This document shows, one piece after another, positions 1-9,078 of a stretch of 64,000 nt of DNA. The stretch is from Pedococcus aerophilus (lineage in GTDB: Bacteria > Actinomycetota > Actinomycetes > Actinomycetales > Dermatophilaceae). The notes under the pieces are model-generated. The model saw only the letters and a program-made list of their open reading frames with translations. It made no database searches and was not told the origin of the DNA. Both the position numbers and the translations under genes were made by a program. Where the stretch lies: assembly GCF_039532215.1 (NCBI RefSeq), contig NZ_BAAARN010000001.1, forward strand, positions 151,619 through 215,618, read 5' to 3'. The stretch's first letter is position 1; each line of letters starts with the position of its first letter.

Positions 1-837
1 GATCTTCTTGCCGAACTCGAGCACGACGATCCGGTCGGTGACACCCATGACGAGCTTCATGTCGTGCTCGATGAGGAGCACGGTGTAGCCCTGGTCGCGG
101 ATGGACCGGATGAGCTCCATGAGGCGAGCCTTCTCCGCCGGGTTGAAGCCGGCAGCCGGCTCGTCGAGGCAGAGGAGCTTGGGGTTGGTCGCCAGGGCCC
201 GGGCGATCTCCAGACGACGCTGGTCGCCGTAGGGGAGGTTGCGCGCGAGCTCGTCGGCGCGCTTCTCCAGGCCCATGAACTTGAGCAGCTCGTAGGCCCG
301 CTCCATCCCCTCCTTCTCCTCCTCGTGGTGCTTGCGCAGCCGCAGCAGCGCCGAGCCCATTCCGGTGGAGTGGTGGGCGTCGGCCCCGACGAGCACGTTC
401 TCCAAGGCCGTCATGTTGTGGAACAGACGGATGTTCTGGAAGGTGCGGGCGATGCCCATCTTGGTGATCTGGAACTTCTTGCGACGACCCAGCGGCTCAC
501 CCATGAACTTCACCCCACCCGAGGTGGGCTGGTAGACGCCGGTCATCACGTTGAAGCACGTGGTCTTGCCGGCACCGTTGGGACCGATCAGGCCGAGGAT
601 CTCGCCGGTGTTGATGTGGAACGAGACCCCGTCGAGCGCCGTGACACCGCCGAAGCGGAGGGTGACGTCGTCGACCTCGAGCATCTTGCCCTTCGGGAGG
701 TCGGCGACCTCCTCGACGGAGATGTCGACCGACGTGTCGGGCACGGCCTCCTCGTCGGGGGCCAGGGGGGTGTCGTCGTCGACGCGGGCGCCGCGGGTCT
801 CGTCCGCGCCGCTCGAGCCGGCAGTCGTGTCAGGCAT
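1..837 (-). CDS. livG: Branched-chain amino acid ABC transporter ATP-binding protein LivG (3' end cut by window edge)
   Basis: Cytoplasmic ATPase of a branched-chain amino acid importer. 279 residues are visible. The ABC domain begins near residue 52, with Walker A GPNGAGKT at 85-92, the LivG-type signature LPYGDQRR and Walker B LLCLDEP followed by AAGFNP. About 50 acidic, low-complexity residues precede the domain, and most LivG proteins lack them. The ATG at 837 overlaps the livM stop by 8 bases and follows an AGGAAGGGG ribosome site. A second in-frame ATG at 684 would remove the extension. It is the fourth gene of a livJ-H-M-G operon. A livF partner would be expected just outside the window. 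Confidence 0.9.
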   Translation of the reverse strand, partial: MPDTTAGSSGADETRGARVDDDTPLAPDEEAVPDTSVDISVEEVADLPKGKMLEVDDVTLRFGGVTALDGVSFHINTGEILGLIGPNGAGKTTCFNVMTGVYQPTSGGVKFMGEPLGRRKKFQITKMGIARTFQNIRLFHNMTALENVLVGADAHHSTGMGSALLRLRKHHEEEKEGMERAYELLKFMGLEKRADELARNLPYGDQRRLEIARALATNPKLLCLDEPAAGFNPAEKARLMELIRSIRDQGYTVLLIEHDMKLVMGVTDRIVVLEFGKKI

Positions 838-1960
838 GCGCTGCCCCTTCCTCGAGGACCTCGGTTTCTTCGTCTGCCCGCTTGGCGCGGACCGATCTGC
901 GCGGCGGCAGCAGGCCCTGCGGGCGGAAGATGGCCAAGGCCATCAGCGCGAGCCCGAAGAGCAGGAAGCGCGCGTCCGACAGGAAGCGGAACTTCTCGGG
1001 CGCCCACGTGAGCAGGGCGGCGGCGAGGATGACGCCCCACCGGTTGCCCTGGCCACCGACGACGACCATGGCGACGAAGAGCACGGAGTACAGGATCGTG
1101 AAGTTGTCGGGGTTGATGAACTGCTGCTTGGTGGCGAACAGCGCCCCGGAGAGCCCACCGACGGCCGCGCCGGTGGCGAAGGCCAGCAGCTTGAACCGGA
1201 AGGTGGGTACGCCCATGAGCTCGGCGGCGTCCTCGTCCTCACGCGTCGCCTCCCAGGCCCGGCCGACGCGGGAGTTCTGCATCCGCCAGTCGAGGAACAG
1301 GACGATGAAGACCAGGGTGAGGGCCAGCCAGTAGTACGGGATCGAGTCGGTCACCGAGAACTCGATGAACCGGGTCTGGTTGCTCAGGTCGATCTTCGCG
1401 ACGAAACCGTCCCACACCAGGTGCGGCACCCCGAACAGGTCCAGGCTCGGGGGAGTCGGGATGTTGGAGATGCCGCGCGAGCCGCCGGTGAGGCCGTCGG
1501 CGTTCACGAGGACGAGGCGGACGATCTCACCGAAGCCCAGCGTCACGATGGCGAGGTAGTCGCCCCGCACCCGCAGCGTCGGTGCGCCGAGGACGATGCC
1601 GGAGAACAGCGTGACGGCCATCGCGATCGGGATGCACAGCAGCAGCGGGATGTTGCCGTGCGCCGAACCGAGGATGCCCACGGTAAAGGCGCCGATGGCG
1701 AAGAAGCCGATGTAGCCGAGGTCGAGCAGACCTGCGTACCCGATGACGATGTTGAGCCCGATCGCGACCAGGGCGTACAGCGCACAGAGGAACAGGACGG
1801 CACCGAAGTCGGAGTCCGTCGTCGTGATGAGCGGCGGGTTGATGATCGGCAGGAGGTAGACGAAGAGCGCCGCCGCGATGGCAAGGACGATCTTGGCCCA
1901 GCGGGGCAGCGCGCGGAAGCGGTCACCCACCCCGTGGAGGAAGTTCCTGACGGCGTTCAT
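830..1960 (-). CDS. livM: Branched-chain amino acid ABC transporter permease LivM
   Basis: Inner permease subunit of the importer, 376 residues, membrane-embedded with about nine or ten hydrophobic segments. The family loop GYAGLLDLGYIGFFAIGA lies near residue 75, and the conserved stretch around RGDYLAIVTLGFGEIVR follows near 130. The C-terminus is charged and cytoplasmic. The start overlaps the livH stop by 4 bases (ATGA), so translation is probably coupled. The end overlaps livG by 8 bases. It should pair with LivH to form the channel. The substrate could be branched-chain amino acids, another amino acid or urea, because the sequence alone does not settle specificity in this family. Confidence 0.92.
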   Translation of the reverse strand: MNAVRNFLHGVGDRFRALPRWAKIVLAIAAALFVYLLPIINPPLITTTDSDFGAVLFLCALYALVAIGLNIVIGYAGLLDLGYIGFFAIGAFTVGILGSAHGNIPLLLCIPIAMAVTLFSGIVLGAPTLRVRGDYLAIVTLGFGEIVRLVLVNADGLTGGSRGISNIPTPPSLDLFGVPHLVWDGFVAKIDLSNQTRFIEFSVTDSIPYYWLALTLVFIVLFLDWRMQNSRVGRAWEATREDEDAAELMGVPTFRFKLLAFATGAAVGGLSGALFATKQQFINPDNFTILYSVLFVAMVVVGGQGNRWGVILAAALLTWAPEKFRFLSDARFLLFGLALMALAIFRPQGLLPPRRSVRAKRADEETEVLEEGAAHA

Positions 1961-2943
1961 GCGCGTGCCTTTCCGAGGGACTCACCGAGCAGGCCGGTCG
2001 GGCGGAACAGGAGGATGACGACCAGGAGCGTGAATGCGACGACGTCGCGCCACTCCCCACCGAAGACGGCCTGGCCGTAGTTTTCGGCGACGCCGAGGAC
2101 GAAGCCACCCAGCAGGGCGCCCCGCAGGTTGCCGATGCCGCCGAGGACGGCGGCGGTGAAGGCCTTGACGCCGAGGATGAAGCCCGAGTTGTACCGGATC
2201 TGGCCGACCTTGAGCAGGTACATGACCGCGGCAGCTCCGGCCATCGCACCACCGAGGACGAAGGTGAGGCGGATGACGCGGTCCCGGTTGACGCCCATGA
2301 GGGCAGCGGCCTCGGGGTCCTGGGCGACGGCGCGGATGCCGCGGCCCAGGCGGGACCGGCTGACGAACTGGTCGAGGACGACCATCATGACGATCGCCGC
2401 ACCGAGGACGATGAGGTCGATGTTCGAGACGTGGTAGTCGAAGATGTAGAACAACCGGGTGGTCTCGATGCCGAGCGGGAACGGCGACGCCTCACGGGGC
2501 CGACCGACGTACTCGACGAAGTCGGCGTCGGCGCCGAACCACTTGAAGGGCTTGTCGCGCAGACCCATGGCCTCGGCGAGGGCGAACGATGCGCCGATCG
2601 CCGAGATGAGGGCGATGAGCGGGGGAGAGTTGCGCTTGCGCAGTGGACGGTAGGCCACGAACTCCAGGACGAGGGCGACCAGCGCCGACATCGCCATGGC
2701 GGTCGCGAAGGCGACGACGAGGAAGCCGGCGGTGCCGAGTCCGGTCGCCTTGCTCGCACCGAGGGCGGTGAGGATCCAGACCGAGGCGAAGCCTCCGTAC
2801 ATGAAGACCTCGGAGTGCGCGAAGTTGATCAGGCGAAGGACGCCGTAGACGAGCGTGTAACCCAGGGCGATGAGGGCGTAGATGGCTCCGTAGGCCAGCC
2901 CGGTGATCGTGAGTTCCCAGAAGTTGTTGAGCAGAAGATCCAT
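1957..2943 (-). CDS. livH: Branched-chain amino acid ABC transporter permease LivH
   Basis: Second membrane subunit of the importer, 328 residues, about eight hydrophobic segments. The N-terminal family motif is clear: YALIALGYTLVYGVLRLINF followed by AHSEVFMYGG around residues 24-50. An insertion near residues 115-150 is more hydrophilic than in the Escherichia protein, and similar longer loops occur in actinobacterial homologues. The start lies 131 bases downstream of livJ, separated from it by a perfect 14-bp hairpin. Expression relative to the binding protein may therefore be reduced by partial termination. It couples to livM by an ATGA overlap. Confidence 0.92.
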   Translation of the reverse strand: MDLLLNNFWELTITGLAYGAIYALIALGYTLVYGVLRLINFAHSEVFMYGGFASVWILTALGASKATGLGTAGFLVVAFATAMAMSALVALVLEFVAYRPLRKRNSPPLIALISAIGASFALAEAMGLRDKPFKWFGADADFVEYVGRPREASPFPLGIETTRLFYIFDYHVSNIDLIVLGAAIVMMVVLDQFVSRSRLGRGIRAVAQDPEAAALMGVNRDRVIRLTFVLGGAMAGAAAVMYLLKVGQIRYNSGFILGVKAFTAAVLGGIGNLRGALLGGFVLGVAENYGQAVFGGEWRDVVAFTLLVVILLFRPTGLLGESLGKARA

Positions 2944-3024
2944 CAGACCTCCGAGTAGGGGGGCGTCTCAAACCTGGGTCAGGGGAAAGACCAGGCTGGT
3001 CCCGCGCGTCCGGGTGGGAACACG

Positions 3025-3066
3025 GTAGCGGCCAAGGCCCCCGATGCCGAGAGCCTTGGCCGCTAC
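3025..3066 (-). terminator. Perfect 14-bp inverted repeat between livJ and livH
   Basis: GTAGCGGCCAAGGC at 3025-3038 is exactly complementary to 3053-3066, with a 14-base spacer. It begins 8 bases after the livJ stop on the minus strand. There is no T-tract, which is usual for actinobacterial hairpin terminators. Its place inside the operon suggests partial termination, or protection of the livJ transcript 3' end, so that binding protein exceeds permease. Confidence 0.7.
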
Positions 3067-3074
3067 GCGTGGAA

Positions 3075-4214
3075 CTACTTGATTTCCTGGTCCGGGACGA
3101 TCTTGCCGTCGGTGACCTTGTAGGCCCAGACCGACACCTCGGCCGGCTCGCCCTTGGCGTCGAACTTGACGTTCTTGGTGACGCCCTGGGCCGAGTAGGA
3201 ACCGATGAACGCGGTCATGTCCGCCGACGCGGTCTTGCCCGCGGCGATGCCGGCGAGGAAGACGTTGGCCGCGTCGTAGGCCTCGGCCGAGTAGGTGGCG
3301 GGCTCGGAGTTGTAGGCCTTCTTGTAGGCCTCGACGAACTCCGGAGCCTTGTCCGGGGGGAGGCACGGGCAGGTGATGATGGCACCCTCGGCCGCCGCGC
3401 CGGCGCCCTTGATGAAGCCGTCGTCCTTGACGCCGTCAGCCGCGACGAAGGTGCCGGTGAAGCCACCGTCCTTCAGCTGCTTGGCGAGCTTGGAGGCGTT
3501 GGAGTAGTAGCCGCCGTAGAAGAACACGGTGGCGCCCGAGGACTTGGCCTTGGTGACCGTCGCGGAGAAGTCGTCCTGCTTGCCGTCGGCAGCAGTCTGG
3601 TCGGTGCCGGCCACAGCCGAACCGAGGTCCTTCTTCACGATGTCGGCCAGGCCCTTGCCGTACTCCGAGGTGTCGTCGGAGACGAAGACCTTGTCGGCCT
3701 TGAGGATGTCCTTGATGTACTTGGCAGCCGCCGGGCCCTGCGTGGCGTCGTTGCCGAGGATGCGGTGGAAGGTCTTCCAGCCGTTCTCGGACAGCGCCGG
3801 GTTGGTGGCGGAGGCCGAGATGGTGTTCAGGCCAGCCTGCTCGAAGATCGGGTCGGCCGCCTTGGACTCACCGGAGAACGCGGGGCCGACGATGCCGACG
3901 AGCTTCTTGTCGGTGACGGCCTTCTGGGCCAGACCGGGCGCGATGGCCGGGTCGCCCTGGCTGTCGAACGAGGTCAGGGTGACCTTGCAGTCGGCGTTCT
4001 TCTCGTTGTACTGGTTGACGGCGAGCTCGGCACCGTTCTTGATGTTGATGCCGAGGTTGGCGGCGTCACCGGTCAGTGCACCGAAGAAGCCGATCTTGAG
4101 GTCGCAGGCCTTGCCACCGCTGGTGGACTCGGCGTCGTTGGTGGTGCCGCCACAGGCACTCAGCGCGAGCGCGGCCGCCACGAGGGGCGCGCCAATCTTG
4201 AACACGGAACGCAA
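3075..4214 (-). CDS. livJ: Branched-chain amino acid ABC transporter substrate-binding lipoprotein
   Basis: Extracytoplasmic solute receptor of the Leu/Ile/Val-binding family (type I periplasmic-binding fold). A lipoprotein signal peptide ends in the lipobox LSAC near residue 20, so the mature protein should be lipid-anchored outside the membrane. Family features include KIGFFGALTGDAANLG near the mature N-terminus and FIGSYSAQGVTKNVKFDAKG near the end. The start is ambiguous. An AGGAGG site at about 4219-4224 lies inside the longest frame (GTG at 4241) and points to TTG at 4214 or GTG at 4205. I chose TTG 4214. First gene of the livJ-H-M-G operon. Confidence 0.88.
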   Translation of the reverse strand: MRSVFKIGAPLVAAALALSACGGTTNDAESTSGGKACDLKIGFFGALTGDAANLGINIKNGAELAVNQYNEKNADCKVTLTSFDSQGDPAIAPGLAQKAVTDKKLVGIVGPAFSGESKAADPIFEQAGLNTISASATNPALSENGWKTFHRILGNDATQGPAAAKYIKDILKADKVFVSDDTSEYGKGLADIVKKDLGSAVAGTDQTAADGKQDDFSATVTKAKSSGATVFFYGGYYSNASKLAKQLKDGGFTGTFVAADGVKDDGFIKGAGAAAEGAIITCPCLPPDKAPEFVEAYKKAYNSEPATYSAEAYDAANVFLAGIAAGKTASADMTAFIGSYSAQGVTKNVKFDAKGEPAEVSVWAYKVTDGKIVPDQEIK

Positions 4215-4579
4215 GACTCCTCCTGAAGTCACATGGTGCACGTGGAGGCGGCAGGGTCACAGCGCCCACGGTCCCCGGTTGGGGTATGGGCAGACTATGA
4301 CCCCGGAGGTCGCGGGGTTGGGGACTTCGGCCTCAGGCGTGACCGTGTCGTTATCACAGGTCTTGCTGTTTGGCGCAACGAGACGGCGACATCCTCCGGC
4401 GGTGTAGGGAAACGAGAAACCGATCTGCGCCGGGCGAGCGCCACGGGTGGGACCGTGAGAACCCGTGTCCCGCAAGGCGAACTCCACGGGCTCCTCACTC
4501 GTCTACACAGTGTGGCGCTGCATACTTGGCACCACGTGTCTGTCCTCAGCGAGGGGCCATCCCACCGAAAGGCGTACCC
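4215..4579. promoter_or_regulatory. Divergent intergenic region between livJ and the Rieske gene
   Basis: A 365-base region with no convincing gene or RNA. For the minus-strand liv operon, TTGCGC (4378-4373) and GATAAC (4355-4350) are spaced by 17 bases and make a plausible promoter, giving a leader of about 130 bases. For the plus-strand Rieske gene, CATACT at 4521-4526 could be a -10 box, but no good -35 is seen. No riboswitch fold was recognised in the long liv leader. Confidence 0.35.
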
Positions 4580-5050
4580 ATGACCCACACCGACGAGCCC
4601 ACCACGGCACCGTCCACCTCCCCCCTGGCGGCCACCGGTCCGAGCCGTCGGGTGCTGCTGGCCTCAGCGGGCATCGGCGCCGTCGCCCTGAGCGGGTGCG
4701 GCGCGGCCGAGCAGGCGGCCAACGACGTGGCGAGCAGCGCGTCCAACGCCGCGACCGACGCCGTCAAGGACGCCATCTCGAAGGCGACGATCCCCGTGGG
4801 CGGTGGCAAGGTGTTCCCGGACCATAAGGTCGTCGTCACCCAGCCCGCCTCGGGGGAGTTCAAGGCGTTCAGCGCCGTCTGCACGCACCAGTCGTGCGTG
4901 GTCGCGGACGTCGCCGACGGCACGATCAACTGCGCCTGCCACGGCAGCAAGTTCGACATCACCACCGGTGCCGTCAAGAACGGCCCGGCCACGTCCCCGC
5001 TCCCCGAGAAGTCGGTCACCGTGAGCGGCGACGGGATCTCCGTCAGCTGA
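4580..5050 (+). CDS. Secreted Rieske [2Fe-2S] lipoprotein
   Basis: 156-residue exported Rieske protein. The N-terminus has twin arginines at 23-24 (SRRVLL), a hydrophobic stretch and a lipobox LSGC with Cys40, so it looks like a Tat-exported lipoprotein. That fits a protein folded with its cluster before export. Rieske ligands are Cys101-x-His103 and Cys118-x-x-His121, with Cys106 and Cys120 placed for the usual disulfide. A linker rich in Ala, Ser and Asp (41-70) separates the anchor from the domain. It is a stand-alone gene with no cytochrome b beside it, so it is probably not the bc1 subunit. It may be an extracytoplasmic electron carrier, with partner unknown. The start is ATG 4580, 7 bases after GAAAGG. 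Confidence 0.85.
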   Translation: MTHTDEPTTAPSTSPLAATGPSRRVLLASAGIGAVALSGCGAAEQAANDVASSASNAATDAVKDAISKATIPVGGGKVFPDHKVVVTQPASGEFKAFSAVCTHQSCVVADVADGTINCACHGSKFDITTGAVKNGPATSPLPEKSVTVSGDGISVS

Positions 5051-5132
5051 GTCGACAACGGCGTCGGCCGGGGGTGTGCTCCGCGGTCCGCGGGGCACAC
5101 CCCTCGACGTGGGCGGCGTCGGTGCCGCTCCA

Positions 5133-5138
5133 TAGAGT
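5133..5138 (+). promoter_or_regulatory. Candidate -10 box TAGAGT of uvrC (leaderless)
   Basis: TAGAGT lies 6 bases before the GTG start of uvrC at 5145. There is no purine-rich ribosome site before the GTG, so transcription probably begins at or next to the start codon. No clear -35 is visible. Confidence 0.45.
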
Positions 5139-5144
5139 GGTGCC

Positions 5145-7127
5145 GTGGCTGATCCGTCGACCTACCGTCCTGCGCCGGGGGAGATCCCGGTGGACCCGGG
5201 CGTCTACCGGTTCAGGGACTCGGCGCGACGCGTCATCTACGTCGGCAAGGCCAAGTCGCTCCGGCCCCGGCTCTCCTCCTACTTCCAGGACCTCTCCGCC
5301 CTGCACCCGCGGACCGCGACCATGGTCACCACCGCGGCCAGCGTCGAGTGGACCGTCGTGTCGACCGAGGTCGAGGCCCTCCAGCTCGAGTACTCCTGGA
5401 TCAAGGAGTTCGACCCGCGGTTCAACGTCAAGTACCGCGACGACAAGTCCTACCCCTACCTCGCCGTGACGATGGGCGAGGAGTTCCCGCGCGCCCAGGT
5501 CATGCGCGGCGCCAAGCGCAAGGGCACCCGCTACTTCGGGCCGTACGCCCATGCCTGGGCGATCCGCGAGACGCTCGACCTGCTGCTGCGAGTCTTCCCG
5601 GTACGCACCTGCTCGTCGGGGGTCTTCAAGCGCGCCGGCCAGGTGGGCCGTCCGTGCCTGCTCGGCTACATCGACAAGTGCTCGGCGCCCTGCGTCGGTC
5701 GGGTCAGCCCCGAGGAGCACCGCGAGATCGCCGACGACTTCTGCGACTTCATGGCCGGCAACACCACCCGCTTCGTCAAGCGGCTCGAGCGCGAGATGGC
5801 CAACGCCTCCAAGGAGCTCGAGTTCGAGCAGGCTGCCCGCCTGCGTGACGACCTCGTCGCCCTCGGCAAGGCGCTGGAGAAGTCAGCCGTCGTCCTCGGC
5901 GACGGCACGGACGCAGACGTCTTCGCCCTCGAGGACGACGGCCTCGAGGTCGCCGTCCAGGTGTTCCACGTCCGCGGCGGCCGGGTCCGGGGCCAGCGCG
6001 GCTGGGTGGCCGAGATGGACGCCGAGACCGTCCCCGAGATCGTCCGGCACCTCCTCCAGCAGGTGTATGGCGGCGAGTCCGGTGAGGGCGTGCCTCGCGA
6101 GGTCCTCGTGCCCGTCCTGCCCGAGGACCCCGAGGCCGTCTCGTTGTGGCTGAGCGCCCTACGCGGGTCGAACGTCGACCTGCGGGTGCCGCAGCGCGGC
6201 GACAAGAAGACGCTCCTGGAGACGGTGCACCGCAACGCCAAGCAGTCGCTGGCCCGGCACAAGCTCGCGCGGGCCGGCGACCTCACGGCCCGCAGCGTGG
6301 CGCTCCAGCAGCTCCAGGAGACCCTCGACCTGCCCGACGCCCCGCTGCGCGTCGAGTGCTACGACATCAGCCACATCCAGGGCTCGCAGGTCGTCGGCTC
6401 GATGGTCGTCTTCGAGGACGGCCTGGCCCGCAAGAGCGAGTACCGCCGCTTCGTCATCCGCGGCGAGGAGGTCGACGACACCGCCGCCATGGACGAGGTC
6501 CTCACACGTCGGTTCAGCCGCTACCTCGAGGAGCGGGACCAGTCCAGCGACCTCGAGCTCGGACGCGACCCCGACTCCGGACCCGAGCGCATCGACCCCG
6601 ACACCGGGAAGCCGAAACGCTTCGCCTACCCGCCGAACCTCGTCGTCGTCGACGGTGGCCTGCCCCAGGTCAACGCCGCGAAGGCCGCGCTGGCGGCCCT
6701 GGGCATCGACGACATCGCCGTGGTCGGCCTCGCCAAGCGGCTCGAGGAGGTGTGGGTGCCGGGCCAGGACTACCCCGTCATCCTGCCGCGCACGAGCGAG
6801 GGCCTGTACCTCCTGCAGCGGCTGCGCGACGAGGCGCACCGGTTCGCCATCACCTTCCACCGCCAGCGCCGGTCCAAGGCGATGACCGCCAGCGTGCTCG
6901 ACGCCATACCGGGCCTGGGGGAGACCCGGCGCAAGGCCCTGCTGCGCCACTTCGGGTCGGTGAAGAAGATCCGGGCGGCGACGGCCGAGGAGCTCACCGA
7001 GGTTTCTGGCATCGGGCCTGCGCTCGCGGCCACGATTGCGGCAGAGTTGGCCACGCAGGGATCGGGCACGCCAGCCGTCAACCTCATGACCGGCGAGATC
7101 ATCGACGAGGACGGAGCAGCGCAGTGA
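5145..7127 (+). CDS. uvrC: Excinuclease ABC subunit C
   Basis: UvrC, the dual-incision nuclease of nucleotide excision repair, which acts with UvrA and UvrB on damaged DNA. 660 residues, normal for actinobacteria. The GIY-YIG nuclease domain is at the start (GVYRF then [10 protein letters not shown], residues 20-42). A UVR motif for UvrB contact lies near 205-240 ([12 protein letters not shown]). The C-terminal RNase H-like endonuclease contains the VECYDISH segment. Tandem helix-hairpin-helix motifs close the protein ([18 protein letters not shown] and SGIGPALAA). The GTG start is probably leaderless. The stop overlaps the next start as GTGA, beginning a uvrC-rapZ-yvcK-whiA run that is conserved across actinobacteria. 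Confidence 0.97.
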   Translation: MADPSTYRPAPGEIPVDPGVYRFRDSARRVIYVGKAKSLRPRLSSYFQDLSALHPRTATMVTTAASVEWTVVSTEVEALQLEYSWIKEFDPRFNVKYRDDKSYPYLAVTMGEEFPRAQVMRGAKRKGTRYFGPYAHAWAIRETLDLLLRVFPVRTCSSGVFKRAGQVGRPCLLGYIDKCSAPCVGRVSPEEHREIADDFCDFMAGNTTRFVKRLEREMANASKELEFEQAARLRDDLVALGKALEKSAVVLGDGTDADVFALEDDGLEVAVQVFHVRGGRVRGQRGWVAEMDAETVPEIVRHLLQQVYGGESGEGVPREVLVPVLPEDPEAVSLWLSALRGSNVDLRVPQRGDKKTLLETVHRNAKQSLARHKLARAGDLTARSVALQQLQETLDLPDAPLRVECYDISHIQGSQVVGSMVVFEDGLARKSEYRRFVIRGEEVDDTAAMDEVLTRRFSRYLEERDQSSDLELGRDPDSGPERIDPDTGKPKRFAYPPNLVVVDGGLPQVNAAKAALAALGIDDIAVVGLAKRLEEVWVPGQDYPVILPRTSEGLYLLQRLRDEAHRFAITFHRQRRSKAMTASVLDAIPGLGETRRKALLRHFGSVKKIRAATAEELTEVSGIGPALAATIAAELATQGSGTPAVNLMTGEIIDEDGAAQ

Positions 7128-8050
7128 CCAGCGCGCCAGGGACAGGCTCCACCGGAGCAGACGACGACGGGTCGACGACGCCCAGACCCGAGCTCGTCAT
7201 CGTCACCGGCATGAGCGGGGCCGGGCGGTCCACGACGGCCAACGTCCTGGAGGACTCCGGCTGGTACGTCGTCGACAACCTGCCGCCGCACCTGCTCGTC
7301 TCGCTCGCCGACCTGGCCAGCGGGGTCGGCCGCAGCGCGGACCTCCCGCGCATCGCCGCGGTCGTCGACGTCCGCGCTCGCGGGTTCTTCGCCCACCTGC
7401 AGACCGCGCTCAACGAGCTGCGGCTGCGCGACTGGCACCCCAACCTCGTCTTCCTCGACGCGACGGACGAGGCCCTGGTCCGCCGGTTCGAGTCGGTGCG
7501 TCGACCGCACCCGCTCCAGGGCGAGGGACGCCTGCTCGACGGGATCGTGCGGGAGCGCGAGCTGCTCGCCGACCTGAGGGCGGTCGCTGACGTCGTCATC
7601 GACACGTCCGGCCTCAACGTCCACCAGCTCGCCAAGAAGGTGCACCCGGTCTTCGCTGACGGCGATTCCGGGCCCAAGGTGCGGATCGCGGTGATGTCGT
7701 TCGGGTTCAAGTACGGCGTGCCGCTCGATGCCGACTTCGTCTTCGACATGCGCTTCCTGCCCAACCCGTTCTGGATCCCCGAGCTGCGCAACTTCACCGG
7801 TCAGGACGCCCCGGTCGCCGAGTTCGTGCTGGGCCAGGAAGGCGCGCCGGAGTTCGTGGAGCGTGTCGCCGCCCTGATGGAACCCGTGGTGGCTGGCTAC
7901 GTCCGCGAGGGGCGCCGGTACGCCACGGTCGCCGTGGGGTGCACCGGCGGCAAGCACCGTTCGGTGGCCGTGGCCGAGGCGCTGCGGACCCGGCTGACCA
8001 GCGACGACGTGGCGACGTTCGTGGTGCACCGCGACCTGGGGCAGGAGTGA
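7124..8050 (+). CDS. rapZ: RNase adapter / nucleotide-binding protein RapZ (YvcJ family)
   Basis: P-loop nucleotide-binding protein of the RapZ/YvcJ family, 308 residues. Walker A is GMSGAGRS at residues 29-36. The conserved C-terminal stretch GCTGGKHRS starts near 272. In Escherichia the family member guides RNase E to a small RNA. In Gram-positives it binds nucleotides and its target is less clear, so I infer only a regulatory role. The GTG start overlaps the uvrC stop by 4 bases, and its own stop overlaps yvcK by 4, so the three are translationally coupled. The first 20 residues are a Thr/Ser/Asp-rich extension before the P-loop fold. Confidence 0.94.
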   Translation: MTSAPGTGSTGADDDGSTTPRPELVIVTGMSGAGRSTTANVLEDSGWYVVDNLPPHLLVSLADLASGVGRSADLPRIAAVVDVRARGFFAHLQTALNELRLRDWHPNLVFLDATDEALVRRFESVRRPHPLQGEGRLLDGIVRERELLADLRAVADVVIDTSGLNVHQLAKKVHPVFADGDSGPKVRIAVMSFGFKYGVPLDADFVFDMRFLPNPFWIPELRNFTGQDAPVAEFVLGQEGAPEFVERVAALMEPVVAGYVREGRRYATVAVGCTGGKHRSVAVAEALRTRLTSDDVATFVVHRDLGQE

Positions 8051-8982
8051 CGGGTCCTGCGGTCGTCGCCCTCGGAGGGGGGCACGGCCTGGCCGCGTCG
8101 CTGGAGGCCCTCAAGCTCGTCTGCGACGACATCACCGCGGTGGTCACGGTGGCCGACAACGGCGGCTCGTCCGGCCGGTTGCGCGACGAGTTCGAGATCC
8201 TCCCGCCCGGCGACCTGCGGATGGCGCTCACCGCGCTGTGCGACGACACCGAGTGGGGCCACACCTGGCGAGACGTCCTCCAGCACCGGTTCCGCGGGGA
8301 GGGACCGCTGGGTGGTCACGCCCTCGGCAACCTCCTCATCGCCGCCCTGTGGGACCTGCACCACGACCCCGTCGCCGGGCTCGACCTCGTCGGCCGGCTG
8401 CTCAACGCGCGCGGCCGGGTGCTGCCCATGGCGGCCGTCCCCCTGGAGATCACCGCCCAGATCGCCGGCACCGACCCGGGCGACCCGGAGCGGGTGGACA
8501 CGGTGCGCGGTCAGGTCGCGGTGGCGAGCACCCGTGGGCAGGTGCGCAGCATCGCCCTCGAGCCGGCCGACCCGCCGTCGGCGCCCGACACCATCGACGC
8601 CGTCCGAGAGGCCGACTGGGTCATCCTCGGTCCCGGGTCGTGGTTCACGTCGGTGATGCCCCACCTGATGGTCCCCGCGCTGCGCGACGCCCTGCACGAC
8701 ACCTCGGCCAAGCGGCTGCTGACTCTCAACCTCGAGCACTCGGGGGAGACCGCCGGCTTCTCGTGCGCGCGCCAGGTCGACGCGCTGGCCGACCACGCGC
8801 CCCGGCTGAGACTCGACGTCGTGCTCGCCGACCCCGGTGCGGTCGACGACGAGGCGCAGCTGCGCGAGGCCGCCGCCCGGCTCGGCGCAGAGGTCGTCGT
8901 CGCGGCGATCGCCCAGCGCGGAGCGCCCGGCCACCACGACTCCTTGCGGCTCGCCGCGGCGTACCGTGACATCTTCGGGTGA
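8047..8982 (+). CDS. yvcK: Gluconeogenesis factor YvcK / CofD-like protein
   Basis: 311-residue protein of the YvcK/CuvA family, related to the 2-phospho-L-lactate transferase CofD. The N-terminal glycine motif [12 protein letters not shown], the segment [13 protein letters not shown] and the motif LGPGSWFTS near residue 195 mark the family. In Bacillus YvcK is needed on gluconeogenic carbon, and in mycobacteria the homologue affects cell shape and wall stress. No enzyme activity is established for the family. The GTG start overlaps the rapZ stop (GTGA). A 96-base gap with its own promoter signal separates it from whiA. Confidence 0.93.
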   Translation: MTGPAVVALGGGHGLAASLEALKLVCDDITAVVTVADNGGSSGRLRDEFEILPPGDLRMALTALCDDTEWGHTWRDVLQHRFRGEGPLGGHALGNLLIAALWDLHHDPVAGLDLVGRLLNARGRVLPMAAVPLEITAQIAGTDPGDPERVDTVRGQVAVASTRGQVRSIALEPADPPSAPDTIDAVREADWVILGPGSWFTSVMPHLMVPALRDALHDTSAKRLLTLNLEHSGETAGFSCARQVDALADHAPRLRLDVVLADPGAVDDEAQLREAAARLGAEVVVAAIAQRGAPGHHDSLRLAAAYRDIFG

Positions 8983-9066
8983 GGCCACCCGGGTCGGGCG
9001 GCACCCCGACGGCAGAACAGTTCACCCCGGGTCCGCGGACCCGACCGAAGCACCACGGCGAGATGG

Positions 9067-9072
9067 CAGGAT
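9067..9072 (+). promoter_or_regulatory. Candidate -10 box CAGGAT of whiA (leaderless)
   Basis: CAGGAT ends 6 bases before the whiA ATG at 9079. No ribosome site of useful spacing precedes the ATG, so a leaderless transcript is plausible. The hexamer is a weak match to TANNNT. Confidence 0.3.
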
Positions 9073-9078
9073 GACGGC

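Noticed and set aside
551..2080. Long open frames on the plus strand opposite livM and livH, and similar long antisense frames at 3069-4226, 11250-13499, 20157-22448, 25032-27353, 34034-35992 and 61520-63835
   Set aside because: They are mirror frames of well-recognised genes in 70% GC DNA, rich in Arg, Gly, Asp and Val, with no ribosome sites and no family resemblance.
4242..4579. Possible riboswitch or small gene in the long liv leader
   Set aside because: No conserved riboswitch core, no paired stems beyond chance and no ORF with a ribosome site and plausible protein were found.
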